DNA of 64,000 nucleotides from contig JBMOMT010000040.1 in the NCBI GenBank assembly GCA_049324835.1, positions 1 through 64,000 on the forward strand, in the 5' to 3' direction. The number at the start of each line of letters is the position of its first letter. The first letter of the stretch is position 1. The notes below the pieces were generated by a model. It ran no database searches, was not told the origin of the DNA, and saw only the letters and a program-made list of their open reading frames with translations. Both the position numbers and the translations under genes were made by a program. The stretch is from JBMOMT01 sp049324835. Its GTDB lineage: Bacteria > Chloroflexota > Anaerolineae > CAYNKW01. Shown here piece after piece: positions 32,619 to 40,833 of the stretch.

Positions 32619-33989
32619 ATGTCTCTGTTGAAACGAATTGGTCAACCCCAAGAAACCGAGCCCCAGGCCGCATCCAGGATGCGCGAGCTGCGCGTGCGCC
32701 GGCCCATGTCTCCGGCGCGTGATACCTATCACGACATCAAGGGCCTGGTGCAAAACCGGCTCATCGCCGAGCTGGACCCCAAGATGGATGTTTCCAAAAC
32801 GGACGAGGTCCGGGCGACGATTGAGGATCTGTTCGATACCATTCTGAACGAGGAAAATATCATCCTGGGGCGCGCCGAACGCCTGCGCCTGTTCGACCAG
32901 ATCGTGGCCGAGATTTTGGGCTACGGCCCCTTGCAGCCATTGTTGTCCGATCCGACCCTCACCGAGATTATGGTCAACGGCGCCAAGCAGATATACGTCG
33001 AGCGGTCTGGCAAACTGGAGAAAACCAACCTGGAGTTCGAAACGGACGAACACCTGATGCGCATCATCGATCGCATCGTGGCGCCGTTGGGGCGGCGCAT
33101 CGACGAAAGCTCACCCTATGTGGACGCCCGCCTGCCCGATGGCTCGCGTGTGAACGCCGTCATCCCACCCATCGCGCTGAACGGGCCCACACTGACCATC
33201 CGTATCTTTTCCAAAACTCCGCTCACCGTCGACGACCTCATCAATTTTGGCACCCTCACGCCAGAGTCGGTCGAATTCCTGAGGGCATGTGTGGTCTCCC
33301 GGCTCAACATCGTCGTGTCTGGCGGCACCGGTTCTGGCAAGACCACGCTGCTGAACATCCTTTCCGGGTTCATCCCAGACGACGAGCGCATCGTCACCGT
33401 AGAGAACGCCGCCGAGTTGCAGTTGCGCCAGGAGCACGTGGTGACGCTGGAATCACGCCCGCCCAACATCGAGGGCAAAGGTGAGATCAGCATCCGCGAT
33501 CTGGTGATCAACTGCCTGCGTATGCGTCCCGACCGCATCGTGGTGGGCGAGTGTCGCGGCGGCGAGGCGTTGGACATGCTCCAGGCCATGAACACCGGTC
33601 ACGATGGCTCGCTGACCACCGCTCACTCGAACAGCCCACGCGACACGCTGGCTCGCCTGGAGACGATGGTGCTCATGGCGGGCATGGAGCTGCCGGTGCG
33701 GGCCATCCGCGAGCAGGTGTCTGCCGCGGTAGACCTGATTGTGCACGAGGAGCGCATGAAGGACGGCACACGCAAGGTGGTCAACATCACCGAAGTGCAG
33801 GGCATGGAAGGTGATGTCATTGTCATGCAGGACATCTTTACCTTCCAACAGACAGGTATTGAGGGCGGCAAGGTGATCGGACGCCTGCGGCCCACCGGCA
33901 TCCGCCCCAAGTTCATCGACCGCATCGAACAGTCCAACATCCACCTGCCGCCCAGCATCTTTGGCGTGGGCACGCGGTCGCGCTTTTAG
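32619..33989 (+). CDS. tadA: Pilus assembly ATPase TadA/CpaF
   Basis: A 456-residue type II/IV secretion ATPase of the TadA/CpaF group. An N-terminal all-alpha domain (about 40-130) contains EILGYGPLQPLLSDPTLTEI. Walker A SGGTGSGKTTLLN is near 233-245, Walker B RIVVGECRGGEALDML near 305-320, and the His box TTAHSNSPRD near 332-341. It hexamerises and powers pilus extension, and in CpaF-type systems probably retraction too. ATG 32619 follows AAGGAGAG, 42 bp after cpaE. Confidence 0.97.
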   Translation: MSLLKRIGQPQETEPQAASRMRELRVRRPMSPARDTYHDIKGLVQNRLIAELDPKMDVSKTDEVRATIEDLFDTILNEENIILGRAERLRLFDQIVAEILGYGPLQPLLSDPTLTEIMVNGAKQIYVERSGKLEKTNLEFETDEHLMRIIDRIVAPLGRRIDESSPYVDARLPDGSRVNAVIPPIALNGPTLTIRIFSKTPLTVDDLINFGTLTPESVEFLRACVVSRLNIVVSGGTGSGKTTLLNILSGFIPDDERIVTVENAAELQLRQEHVVTLESRPPNIEGKGEISIRDLVINCLRMRPDRIVVGECRGGEALDMLQAMNTGHDGSLTTAHSNSPRDTLARLETMVLMAGMELPVRAIREQVSAAVDLIVHEERMKDGTRKVVNITEVQGMEGDVIVMQDIFTFQQTGIEGGKVIGRLRPTGIRPKFIDRIEQSNIHLPPSIFGVGTRSRF

Positions 33990-34047
33990 AGGTTGATAGT
34001 TTGGCTTCCGCCCCCGGATTGGTCGTAGCTAGAGGGGAGAGGGTGGG

Positions 34048-35019
34048 ATGAACCTGCTCGTTTTCGCGGGTATATTCGGTGTGGTGGCTATCGGCACCAT
34101 GATGGTGGGTTTCATTCTCAGCCGTCAAGAGTCCGAGCTGACCCAACGACTGGATAGTGTCACCCGCGACACCGCGTTGGTGGCAGAGCCCAAAAAACGA
34201 CGCGAGAAAAAACAAGAAGAGCGTGCGCTCTCGCGGTTTGCAGAGAGTATGGACAAGGCGCTGTCCCGGCGAGGCGTGGGCTCTCGTGTTTCAGACCGAC
34301 TGGCGCAGGCCAATGTGCGCCTCACCGTCACCGAATACATCATCATCAACATCCTGAGTGTGGTCGGCGCGTTGTTTGGCGGTTATCTGATCTTTCAGAC
34401 CTGGGTGCTGGCGGTGTTCGTGGGTGTCTTTGGTTACTTTTTGCCGCGTATGTACCTCGGTTTTGCCAAGAATCGACGGCTGCACCGCTTCAACGATCAA
34501 CTGGGCGATTGTATCAACCTGCTGGTCAACGGCTTGCGATCCGGTTACAGCATGCTCCAGGCCATGGAAACTGTGGCCAAAGAGCTGCCGGCTCCTATTT
34601 CTGAAGAGTTTGCCCGCGTGGTACAAGAGGTGGGCCTGGGCTTGAGCTCGGAGCAGTCGCTCAACAACATGTGGCGTCGCATTCAGAGTGATGACCTGGA
34701 CCTGATGATCACGGCGGTCAACGTGCAACACGAGGTGGGCGGCAACCTGGCCGAGATCCTGGATATCATCAGCTTTACCATCCGGGAGCGGGTGCGTATC
34801 AAGGGTGAGATCAGAACCCTCACCGCGCAGGGCATGCTGTCGGGTTACGTCATCAGTTTTTTGCCCATCGGCCTGGGGCTGATCATGTTCCTCATGAACC
34901 GTGAGTACATGACACGCATGTTCACCACCACCTGCGGCTGGATCATGGTGGGGGTGGCGCTGTTTGGCATCGTCGTGGGCTTTATTGCCATCCAAAAGAT
35001 TGTGCGTATCGAGGTGTAA
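34048..35019 (+). CDS. tadB: Tad inner-membrane platform protein TadB
   Basis: A 323-residue polytopic protein with an N-terminal helix (about 3-25), two central helices (about 95-135) and two C-terminal helices (about 270-320) around a T2SSF domain (about 150-265) containing NLLVNGLRSGYSMLQAMETV and GGNLAEILD. These are typical of TadB. It forms the membrane platform with TadC above the TadA hexamer. Start ATG 34048 follows GAGGGGAGA. It ends 19 bp before tadC. Confidence 0.94.
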   Translation: MNLLVFAGIFGVVAIGTMMVGFILSRQESELTQRLDSVTRDTALVAEPKKRREKKQEERALSRFAESMDKALSRRGVGSRVSDRLAQANVRLTVTEYIIINILSVVGALFGGYLIFQTWVLAVFVGVFGYFLPRMYLGFAKNRRLHRFNDQLGDCINLLVNGLRSGYSMLQAMETVAKELPAPISEEFARVVQEVGLGLSSEQSLNNMWRRIQSDDLDLMITAVNVQHEVGGNLAEILDIISFTIRERVRIKGEIRTLTAQGMLSGYVISFLPIGLGLIMFLMNREYMTRMFTTTCGWIMVGVALFGIVVGFIAIQKIVRIEV

Positions 35020-35038
35020 CCCTGGGAAGAGGTGCAGC

Positions 35039-35968
35039 ATGCCGACGATGATAGGCGCGGCTCTTTTGTTGGTGCTGGCTGTGGTGATCGGCATCTATTT
35101 GGTTCGCCGCCAGCCCAGTGAGGAAGACTTGCTGCGCGAGCGGATCATGGAGTACGGCGACCGCGAAACGCCCGTTTCGTTGGAAGAGCTGGAGCTATCG
35201 CTGCCGTTCACCCAACGTGTCCTGGTGCCCATTTTTCGTAAGGCCGGTGGATTGGTCACACGTTTTACGCCGGCCGCCCTGCTCGAGTCGACGCGACACA
35301 AGCTGGAACTGGCCGGTCGACCGGGCAATCTGGGCGCTGCCGAATTCCTCACCATTCGCTTTGTCGCTGCGGCAGCTTTTGGCGGCCTCTCTTTCTTTCT
35401 CTTTTTGCGCTCTGCGCCCCAGTATCGGTTCATGTTTCCGCCTCTGCTGACGGTCTTGGGCTATTTTATGCCCGTCATCTGGCTGGGCAGCAAAATCAAG
35501 GCCCGCCAGGACGAGATCGTCAAAGCGCTGCCCGATGCTCTGGACCTGCTGACCATCTGTGTAGAAGCCGGACTCGGCTTTGACGCCGCCATGGCCAAGA
35601 TCACCGATAAATGGGATAACGAGCTGGCCATTGAGTTTGGTCGGGTCAACCAGGAGATTGGCCTGGGCAAGCTGCGGCGCGTCGCGCTGCGAGACATGAC
35701 CAACCGCATGGACGTGTCGGATGTTTCGACCTTTGTGGCGGCAGTGATTCAGGCCGAACAGCTCGGCGTGAGCATGGCCAAAGTGCTACGCATTCAATCG
35801 GACCAGATGCGCATCCGCCGGCGCCAACGGGCCGAGCAAAAAGCTCACCAGGCACCGATCAAAATGCTGTTCCCCATGGCATTTCTGATCTTTCCGGCCC
35901 TGTTTATCGTACTGCTGGGGCCGGCCGTGCTGCTCATGATGGAATCTGGGGTGATGGGCGCCATCTAA
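35039..35968 (+). CDS. tadC: Tad inner-membrane platform protein TadC
   Basis: A 309-residue T2SSF-family protein. It has an N-terminal helix (about 4-22), a helix pair (about 105-145) and a C-terminal helix (about 280-305). The T2SSF core contains LPDALDLLTICVEAGLGFDAA and EQLGVSMAKVLRIQSDQMR, the TadC signatures. It pairs with TadB. ATG 35039 follows GAAGAGGTG and is preferred to an upstream reading from 34964 that overlaps tadB. Last pilus-specific gene of the operon. Confidence 0.94.
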   Translation: MPTMIGAALLLVLAVVIGIYLVRRQPSEEDLLRERIMEYGDRETPVSLEELELSLPFTQRVLVPIFRKAGGLVTRFTPAALLESTRHKLELAGRPGNLGAAEFLTIRFVAAAAFGGLSFFLFLRSAPQYRFMFPPLLTVLGYFMPVIWLGSKIKARQDEIVKALPDALDLLTICVEAGLGFDAAMAKITDKWDNELAIEFGRVNQEIGLGKLRRVALRDMTNRMDVSDVSTFVAAVIQAEQLGVSMAKVLRIQSDQMRIRRRQRAEQKAHQAPIKMLFPMAFLIFPALFIVLLGPAVLLMMESGVMGAI

Positions 35969-35990
35969 CCAGCGTCAGAGGTGAGGATCG

Positions 35991-36698
35991 GTGAAGTTTT
36001 GGGCTGCAGGGCAACGGCTCGTGGCCGAGTTGCAGGCGCTGTTGTACCCTCCGCGCTGTGCAAGCTGCGGTCAGTCGCCAAGCCTGTTATGTGACCGGTG
36101 CCAGCGCCAGATCGTACCACTGCTGCCCCCTGTGTGTCCTCTCTGTGGTTATCCGTCTGCCAACGGCCTCTTCTGCCATCGCTGCCAGACAACACCACCG
36201 GCCATCGACGGCATCCGCTCGGTGGCATTTTTCGAAGGCCCGCTGCGCGAGGCGTTACATGCCCTCAAATATAACGGCTTACGAGCCGTGGCTCAGCCTC
36301 TGGGCCAGTTGATGGCCCGCCATTGGCAGGCCGATCCACTGCCGGCCGATGTGATCCTGCCGGTGCCGCTGCACAGATCGCGCCAGCGCCAGCGAGGTTA
36401 CAATCAGGCAGCCGTGCTGGCCGGCGCTCTGGCCCAAGAGATCGGCCTGCCGCTGCGCCAGGATTGGCTGGTGCGCCGGCGCAGCACCGTCTCTCAAACC
36501 GAGCTGGACGCCGTGCAGCGCCGAGAGAACGTGGCCGAGGCTTTTGAGGCGCGCGCAGACGGTGTATTGACCGGCAAACGGGTGTTACTGATCGACGATG
36601 TGTGCACCACGGGCGCAACGCTGGAGGCGTGCAGCATCGCGCTCCGCCGGGCAGGCGCCCAATCGGTGTGGGGCTTTACGCTCGGCAGGGCGCGTTGA
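35991..36698 (+). CDS. ComF-family phosphoribosyltransferase-like protein
   Basis: A 235-residue ComF protein. The N-terminal zinc-binding region has four Cys pairs (CASCGQ, CDRCQ, CPLCGY and CHRCQ, within residues 20-65). The C-terminal PRTase domain has the PRPP loop VLLIDDVCTTGATL near residue 197. ComF proteins are needed for DNA uptake in competent bacteria. The gene starts with GTG 35991, 22 bp after tadC, so it may be transcribed with the pilus genes, hinting at a link between the pilus and DNA uptake. The exact enzymatic role of ComF is unsettled. Confidence 0.92.
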   Translation: MKFWAAGQRLVAELQALLYPPRCASCGQSPSLLCDRCQRQIVPLLPPVCPLCGYPSANGLFCHRCQTTPPAIDGIRSVAFFEGPLREALHALKYNGLRAVAQPLGQLMARHWQADPLPADVILPVPLHRSRQRQRGYNQAAVLAGALAQEIGLPLRQDWLVRRRSTVSQTELDAVQRRENVAEAFEARADGVLTGKRVLLIDDVCTTGATLEACSIALRRAGAQSVWGFTLGRAR

Positions 36699-36756
36699 GC
36701 CGGCGTAAAGCATCGAATCGCCAATACGGCTGCTGTGGAGTAGAAAGGAGTGTAGA

Positions 36757-37308
36757 ATGCAGATCATTATTCAAGGCAAGAACATCGAGCTGACCGATCG
36801 CCTGCACGAGTACGTCGAGAACAAGGTCGAGCGATTGGATCGTTACCTGCCGGACATCACCGAGGCGCGCGTAGAGCTGGCCACAGAGAGCGCCCGGAGC
36901 GCAGAGCACCGCCAGGTGGCGCAGTTGACGCTGCGCACCAGGGGCAAGATTTTGCGCTCGGAGGAACGGACAGACGATATTTTCGCCGCCATCGATGCCA
37001 TGCTCGAAAAAATGCACCGCCAGATCGATCGTTTCAAAGGCAAACGCCGCGACAAGGTCCGGGCCGCCGAAGAGCTGCTGCCGGAAGAATTGCTCGAAGA
37101 AGTAGCGGAAGAACAAACGGGGCCTCGGCGCATCGTGCGCATCAAACGTTTCGACATGGCGCCGATGGACGAAGAAGAGGCGCTGGAGCAGATGGAGTTG
37201 CTGGGCCACGACTTTTTTGTCTTTTTCAACGTCAACGATGACGGCATCAACGTCCTCTATCGTCGTCGAGACGGCAACTATGGCCTGATCCAGCCGGTGC
37301 TGCGTTGA
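36757..37308 (+). CDS. hpf: Ribosome hibernation promoting factor, long form
   Basis: A 183-residue long HPF. The N-terminal ribosome-binding domain (about 1-100) starts MQIIIQGKNIELTDRLHEYV and contains VELATESARSAEHRQVAQL. A charged linker follows, then the C-terminal dimerisation domain (about 125-183) with IVRIKRFDMAPMDEEEALEQ and the closing NVLYRRRDGNYGLIQP. Long HPFs dimerise 70S ribosomes into 100S particles in stationary phase. ATG 36757 follows AAAGGAG. It lies 58 bp after comF. Confidence 0.95.
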   Translation: MQIIIQGKNIELTDRLHEYVENKVERLDRYLPDITEARVELATESARSAEHRQVAQLTLRTRGKILRSEERTDDIFAAIDAMLEKMHRQIDRFKGKRRDKVRAAEELLPEELLEEVAEEQTGPRRIVRIKRFDMAPMDEEEALEQMELLGHDFFVFFNVNDDGINVLYRRRDGNYGLIQPVLR

Positions 37309-37366
37309 TCGCTTTGACCGGCAAAAGATGTGTGGCAGAGCCGCCCAGTTTACAGAGAGAGACAAC

Positions 37367-37867
37367 ATGGCCAATCGGGGTGAGCAAAATCAAAAGATCG
37401 TTCTTTTTGTCTGCACGGGTAACCTGTGCCGCTCTCCCATGGCTCAGGCCACGATGTCCGAACGGCTCAGACAATCGGCCATCCACGACGTGGCGGCCCG
37501 CTCGGCCGGGACATGGGCCAGCGAGGGGGCGCCCGCCGCGGTCCATACGGTGCAGGTGATGGCCGAGCGCGGCCTGGACGTGCAGCATCACCGGGCGCAC
37601 ACCATCACAAAAGCCGACATGGCCGAAGCAGCGCTGGTGTTGGGCATGACCCGCGATCACGTCGAGGCGCTGCGCCTGGATTTTCCGGATCACGCCGGCA
37701 AGATCTGGCTGTTCAGCGAGATGGCCGGCCGGCGCTTTGACGTGCCCGACCCTTATGGCTCCTCGCTGGCTCTCTACCGCCAGGTGGCCGATGTCATCAC
37801 CACCGTCCTGGACGAAGGTTGGGGCCGTATCGTCTCGCTGGCCCGAACTCCAAAACCAGACGGCTAA
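37367..37867 (+). CDS. Low-molecular-weight phosphatase
   Basis: A 166-residue LMW-PTP fold enzyme. The P-loop C-X5-R-S motif is VCTGNLCRSPMAQ near residue 16, and the catalytic Asp lies in VPDPYG near 125. The family includes protein-tyrosine and protein-arginine phosphatases (YwlE/McsB pair) and related enzymes; the Thr following the P-loop Cys is the feature that favours arginine phosphatases over tyrosine phosphatases. ATG 37367 follows GAGAGAGAC; an upstream ATG at 37328 would add 13 residues absent from the family. Last gene before a strong terminator. Confidence 0.88.
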   Translation: MANRGEQNQKIVLFVCTGNLCRSPMAQATMSERLRQSAIHDVAARSAGTWASEGAPAAVHTVQVMAERGLDVQHHRAHTITKADMAEAALVLGMTRDHVEALRLDFPDHAGKIWLFSEMAGRRFDVPDPYGSSLALYRQVADVITTVLDEGWGRIVSLARTPKPDG

Positions 37868-37885
37868 CAACCCGGTTGACCTCGA

Positions 37886-37917
37886 GGGCGTCGGATGGCA
37901 TCTGACGCCCTTTTTTT
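37886..37917 (+). terminator. Intrinsic terminator of the pilus/hpf transcript
   Basis: GGGCGTC (37886-37892) pairs with GACGCCC (37904-37910) around an 11-nt loop and is followed by seven T. It ends the plus-strand transcript just before the converging hydrolase gene. Confidence 0.85.
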
Positions 37918-37935
37918 GCGCCAGGAGAGGCCAGC

Positions 37936-38592
37936 TCAGGCAGACGAGTCGTCGCAGGCAAACGAGCGGTCGAAAAAATCGGCCACCCGATCGCTCAGGC
38001 CATCACTCACCGCGCCAAAAAAGTGATCCGATTCGGCATAACAGATGCTTTGGGCCGTCAGGCCCAGTTGATGCAGAAAAGCGGCTGTGGCATCGGGCGG
38101 GGCGATCCGGTCGCGCCCACCGCTCACGCTGAGCAGGGGGCCGGTGTAGCGCTTCAGGCCGGTGAAATCATCGGCGTCAGCGGCAGCGGCGACCAAGGCG
38201 ATGAGCGCCAGCGCGTCGACCTGGCCGCCGTCGGCCACATAACGCGCCGCCATCAGGCTGCCGAAGGAATAACCGGCCAGCCCCAACGGCCGCTGCTCGC
38301 CGATCTGCCGCGCCAGAAAGGCGGCCGCCGCTGCTACGTCGTTCACCTCACCCCTGCCGTGGTCGAATCGACCGCTGCTGTTGCCCACGCCGCGAAAGTT
38401 GAAACGCAGCGCAGCCCATCCCCGGTCGGCGCAGGCCTGGGCCACCCGGCGCACCAGGTAAAAGTGCATGTCACCGCCGTATTGGGGATGTGGATGGCAC
38501 ACCACCACACCGCCTCGCGCCGCTGCCGCGCCGGGCAGGTGTAACGTTCCTTCGAGTTTACACTCGCCCGAGATCCAGATCTGCCGCTGCAC
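37936..38592 (-). CDS. Alpha/beta hydrolase
   Basis: A 218-residue alpha/beta-hydrolase of the short CocE/dienelactone-hydrolase-like type. Early VVVCHPHPQYGGDMH supplies the oxyanion region. The nucleophile Ser lies in GLAGYSFGSL (near 107), Asp in VSGGRDRI (near 160), and His in YAESDHFF (near 190). The HPHPQYGG motif is typical of a conserved bacterial group of unknown substrate. It lies 21 bp downstream of uvrD on the same strand and is probably cotranscribed with it. No signal peptide. Confidence 0.85.
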   Translation of the reverse strand: MQRQIWISGECKLEGTLHLPGAAAARGGVVVCHPHPQYGGDMHFYLVRRVAQACADRGWAALRFNFRGVGNSSGRFDHGRGEVNDVAAAAAFLARQIGEQRPLGLAGYSFGSLMAARYVADGGQVDALALIALVAAAADADDFTGLKRYTGPLLSVSGGRDRIAPPDATAAFLHQLGLTAQSICYAESDHFFGAVSDGLSDRVADFFDRSFACDDSSA

Positions 38593-38613
38593 GTCTGCTC
38601 CCCTCGGCGCCTT

Positions 38614-40812
38614 TCAGGCTTTGGTCAACTGGGCCAGGCTGGCCACCAGCCGTTTGATGCCGCGCCCAACAAAAGCCACCGTCACTTCTTCGTCGTCGCC
38701 GCGCGTCTGGCTCTCGATGACCGTGCCCTCGCCAAAAGCCGGATGCTGCACCCGGTCGCCGGGCTGGAATTCGGTGGCTGCAGCGCGGCGAGCGGGTTGG
38801 GCCGCAGTTCGGTTCCAGGTCGTCATACGCTGAACGGCCCTGGCGCTACTGTCCGACCGGCCCCGTTCGGTGTCTGATCGGTCCCGGCCGGCGATCAGGT
38901 GGCCGGGAATGTCTTGCAGGAATCTGGAGGGCGCGCTGACGTCGCTCGCGCCGTAGAGGGTGCGACGAAAGGTGTACACCAGGTACAGGTGTTTTTTGGC
39001 GCGGGTGATGCCCACGTAACACAATCGCCGCTCCTCTTCCATCTCTTCCGGCTCGTCGAGGGAGCGGCTGTGGGGCAGGATGCCCTCCTCCAGCCCGACG
39101 ATAAACACCGCCGGGAACTCGAGCCCTTTGGCCGAATGGAGCGTCAGCAGCGTGGGCGCATCCACCGACTCTTCCAGGTCGTCGGTATCGGAGACGAGCG
39201 CCACCTCTTCTAGAAAGGTCGTCAGGCCTGCCTCTGGCGGCAGGTCGGCGTATTCCTGGGCCACGGTGCGCAGCTCCATGATGTTCTGCCAGCGGTCCTG
39301 GCCTTCCTGGGAGCCGTCTTGCACCCAACGGGCGTAGCCGGTGCGCTCCAGCAGCGTGTCGAGCAGGTCGAGCGCGTTCATCCGGTTGCGGGCGGCGATC
39401 AGCTCGTCCCACAGGGCCGCGAAATCGAGCAGGCTGCGGCGCGCGCGCGCGCTCAGGGGGATATCGGCGGCCGAACCGGCCGGCGATTTGAGAAGCTGCA
39501 GCGCGTCGTAGGCGCTCTGGTTGGTCTGTTCGGCCCAATGGGTCAGTGCGCCAATCGTCCTGGCGCCGATGCCTCTTGGCGGCACGTTGAGCACCCGCCC
39601 CAGGCTGATGCCATCGCGGGGGTTGTGAACGATGCGCAGGTAGGCCAGCACGTCTTTGATCTCACGCCGGGCGTAAAAGCGGGTTGCGCCCACCAGTTTG
39701 TAAGGCAAACCGGCGTAGACAAAGGCGTCTTCCAGGGCGCGAGATTGGGCGTTGGTGCGATACATCACCGCGCAATCGCCTGGCCGGGCCAGACGGTCGC
39801 GCTCCAGTTGACGGATGGTCTGGATCACGAATTGGGCTTCGTCTGCCTCGTTGTAGGCCTCGTGCAGTACGATCCGGGGGCCGGCGCCCTGATCGGTGTG
39901 CAGGTGTTTGGGCGTGCGGTAAAGGTTGCCGGCAATGACGGCGTTGGCCACGTCGAGGATGGTTTGGGTGGAGCGGTAGTTCTGCTCCAACAGGATGACC
40001 CTGGCCTCGGCAAAGTCCTGGCGAAAGCGAGCCACGTTACGATAGTCTGCCCCTCGGAAGCGGTAAATGGATTGATCCTCGTCGCCCACCACAAAGACGC
40101 TGCGGTGGCCGCTGCCGAGCAGGCGCACCAGCTCGTATTGGGCGGTGTTGGTGTCCTGCCACTCGTCTGCCAGGAGGTGGGCGTAACGCTGGCGGTAGGT
40201 GTGCAATACATCGTCGTTCTGGCGAAAGAGCAGCACGGCCTGCATCAGCAGGTCGTCGAAATCCAGGCCGTTGTTCTCACGCAGGATGTCCTGGTAACGC
40301 TCGTAGACCCGCCTGGCCACTTCTTGCCAGTAGGTGGCAGACGGATAGTCTGCCGGGCCGATGAGCTCGTTTTTGGCTCTGGAGATGGCATTGAGCATCG
40401 CCCGAGGGCGGTATTGTTTGTCGTCCAGGTTGAGCTCTTTGACGGCCTGGTGGGCCACGGCCAGTTGATCACTATCGTCCAGGATGGCGAAATCACGATC
40501 CAGGCCGGCGGCCTGGTGCTCGCGGCGCAAGAGGCGCACACAGATGGCGTGAAAGGTGCCGATGCTGAGCTGGTTCAGGCTGCCGCCGATGAGCGAGCCG
40601 AGGCGCGAGCGCATCTCGCCGGCGGCCTTGTTGGTAAAGGTCACGGCCATGATGTGCCACGGCCTGACGCCGCGCGCCTGCACCAGGTGGGCCACGCGGT
40701 GGGTGAGCACCCGTGTTTTGCCGCTGCCCGGCCCGGCCAGCACCAGGATGGGGCCAACGGCTGCGGTGACGGCCTCTCGCTGGGCCGGATTCAATCCGTC
40801 GAGGATGTCCAT
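38614..40812 (-). CDS. pcrA: UvrD/PcrA-type DNA helicase
   Basis: A 732-residue superfamily 1A helicase. It starts MDILDGLNPAQREAV, with Walker A AGPGSGKTRVL near residue 27, motif II LLADEWQDTN near 216, motif III DEDQSIYRFRGADY, QNYRS in motif IV, and TLHSAKGLEFPAVF and GITRAKKHLYLVY in the C-terminal part. A Tudor-like tail (PGDRVQHPAFGEGTV) matches PcrA and UvrD, which act in nucleotide-excision repair and removal of recombinase. ATG 40812 follows AAGGAG; a TTG at 40833 upstream is rejected. It begins 21 bp after the kinase stop. Confidence 0.96.
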   Translation of the reverse strand: MDILDGLNPAQREAVTAAVGPILVLAGPGSGKTRVLTHRVAHLVQARGVRPWHIMAVTFTNKAAGEMRSRLGSLIGGSLNQLSIGTFHAICVRLLRREHQAAGLDRDFAILDDSDQLAVAHQAVKELNLDDKQYRPRAMLNAISRAKNELIGPADYPSATYWQEVARRVYERYQDILRENNGLDFDDLLMQAVLLFRQNDDVLHTYRQRYAHLLADEWQDTNTAQYELVRLLGSGHRSVFVVGDEDQSIYRFRGADYRNVARFRQDFAEARVILLEQNYRSTQTILDVANAVIAGNLYRTPKHLHTDQGAGPRIVLHEAYNEADEAQFVIQTIRQLERDRLARPGDCAVMYRTNAQSRALEDAFVYAGLPYKLVGATRFYARREIKDVLAYLRIVHNPRDGISLGRVLNVPPRGIGARTIGALTHWAEQTNQSAYDALQLLKSPAGSAADIPLSARARRSLLDFAALWDELIAARNRMNALDLLDTLLERTGYARWVQDGSQEGQDRWQNIMELRTVAQEYADLPPEAGLTTFLEEVALVSDTDDLEESVDAPTLLTLHSAKGLEFPAVFIVGLEEGILPHSRSLDEPEEMEEERRLCYVGITRAKKHLYLVYTFRRTLYGASDVSAPSRFLQDIPGHLIAGRDRSDTERGRSDSSARAVQRMTTWNRTAAQPARRAAATEFQPGDRVQHPAFGEGTVIESQTRGDDEEVTVAFVGRGIKRLVASLAQLTKA

Positions 40813-40833
40813 GACATCTCCTTGGTGGGCCAA

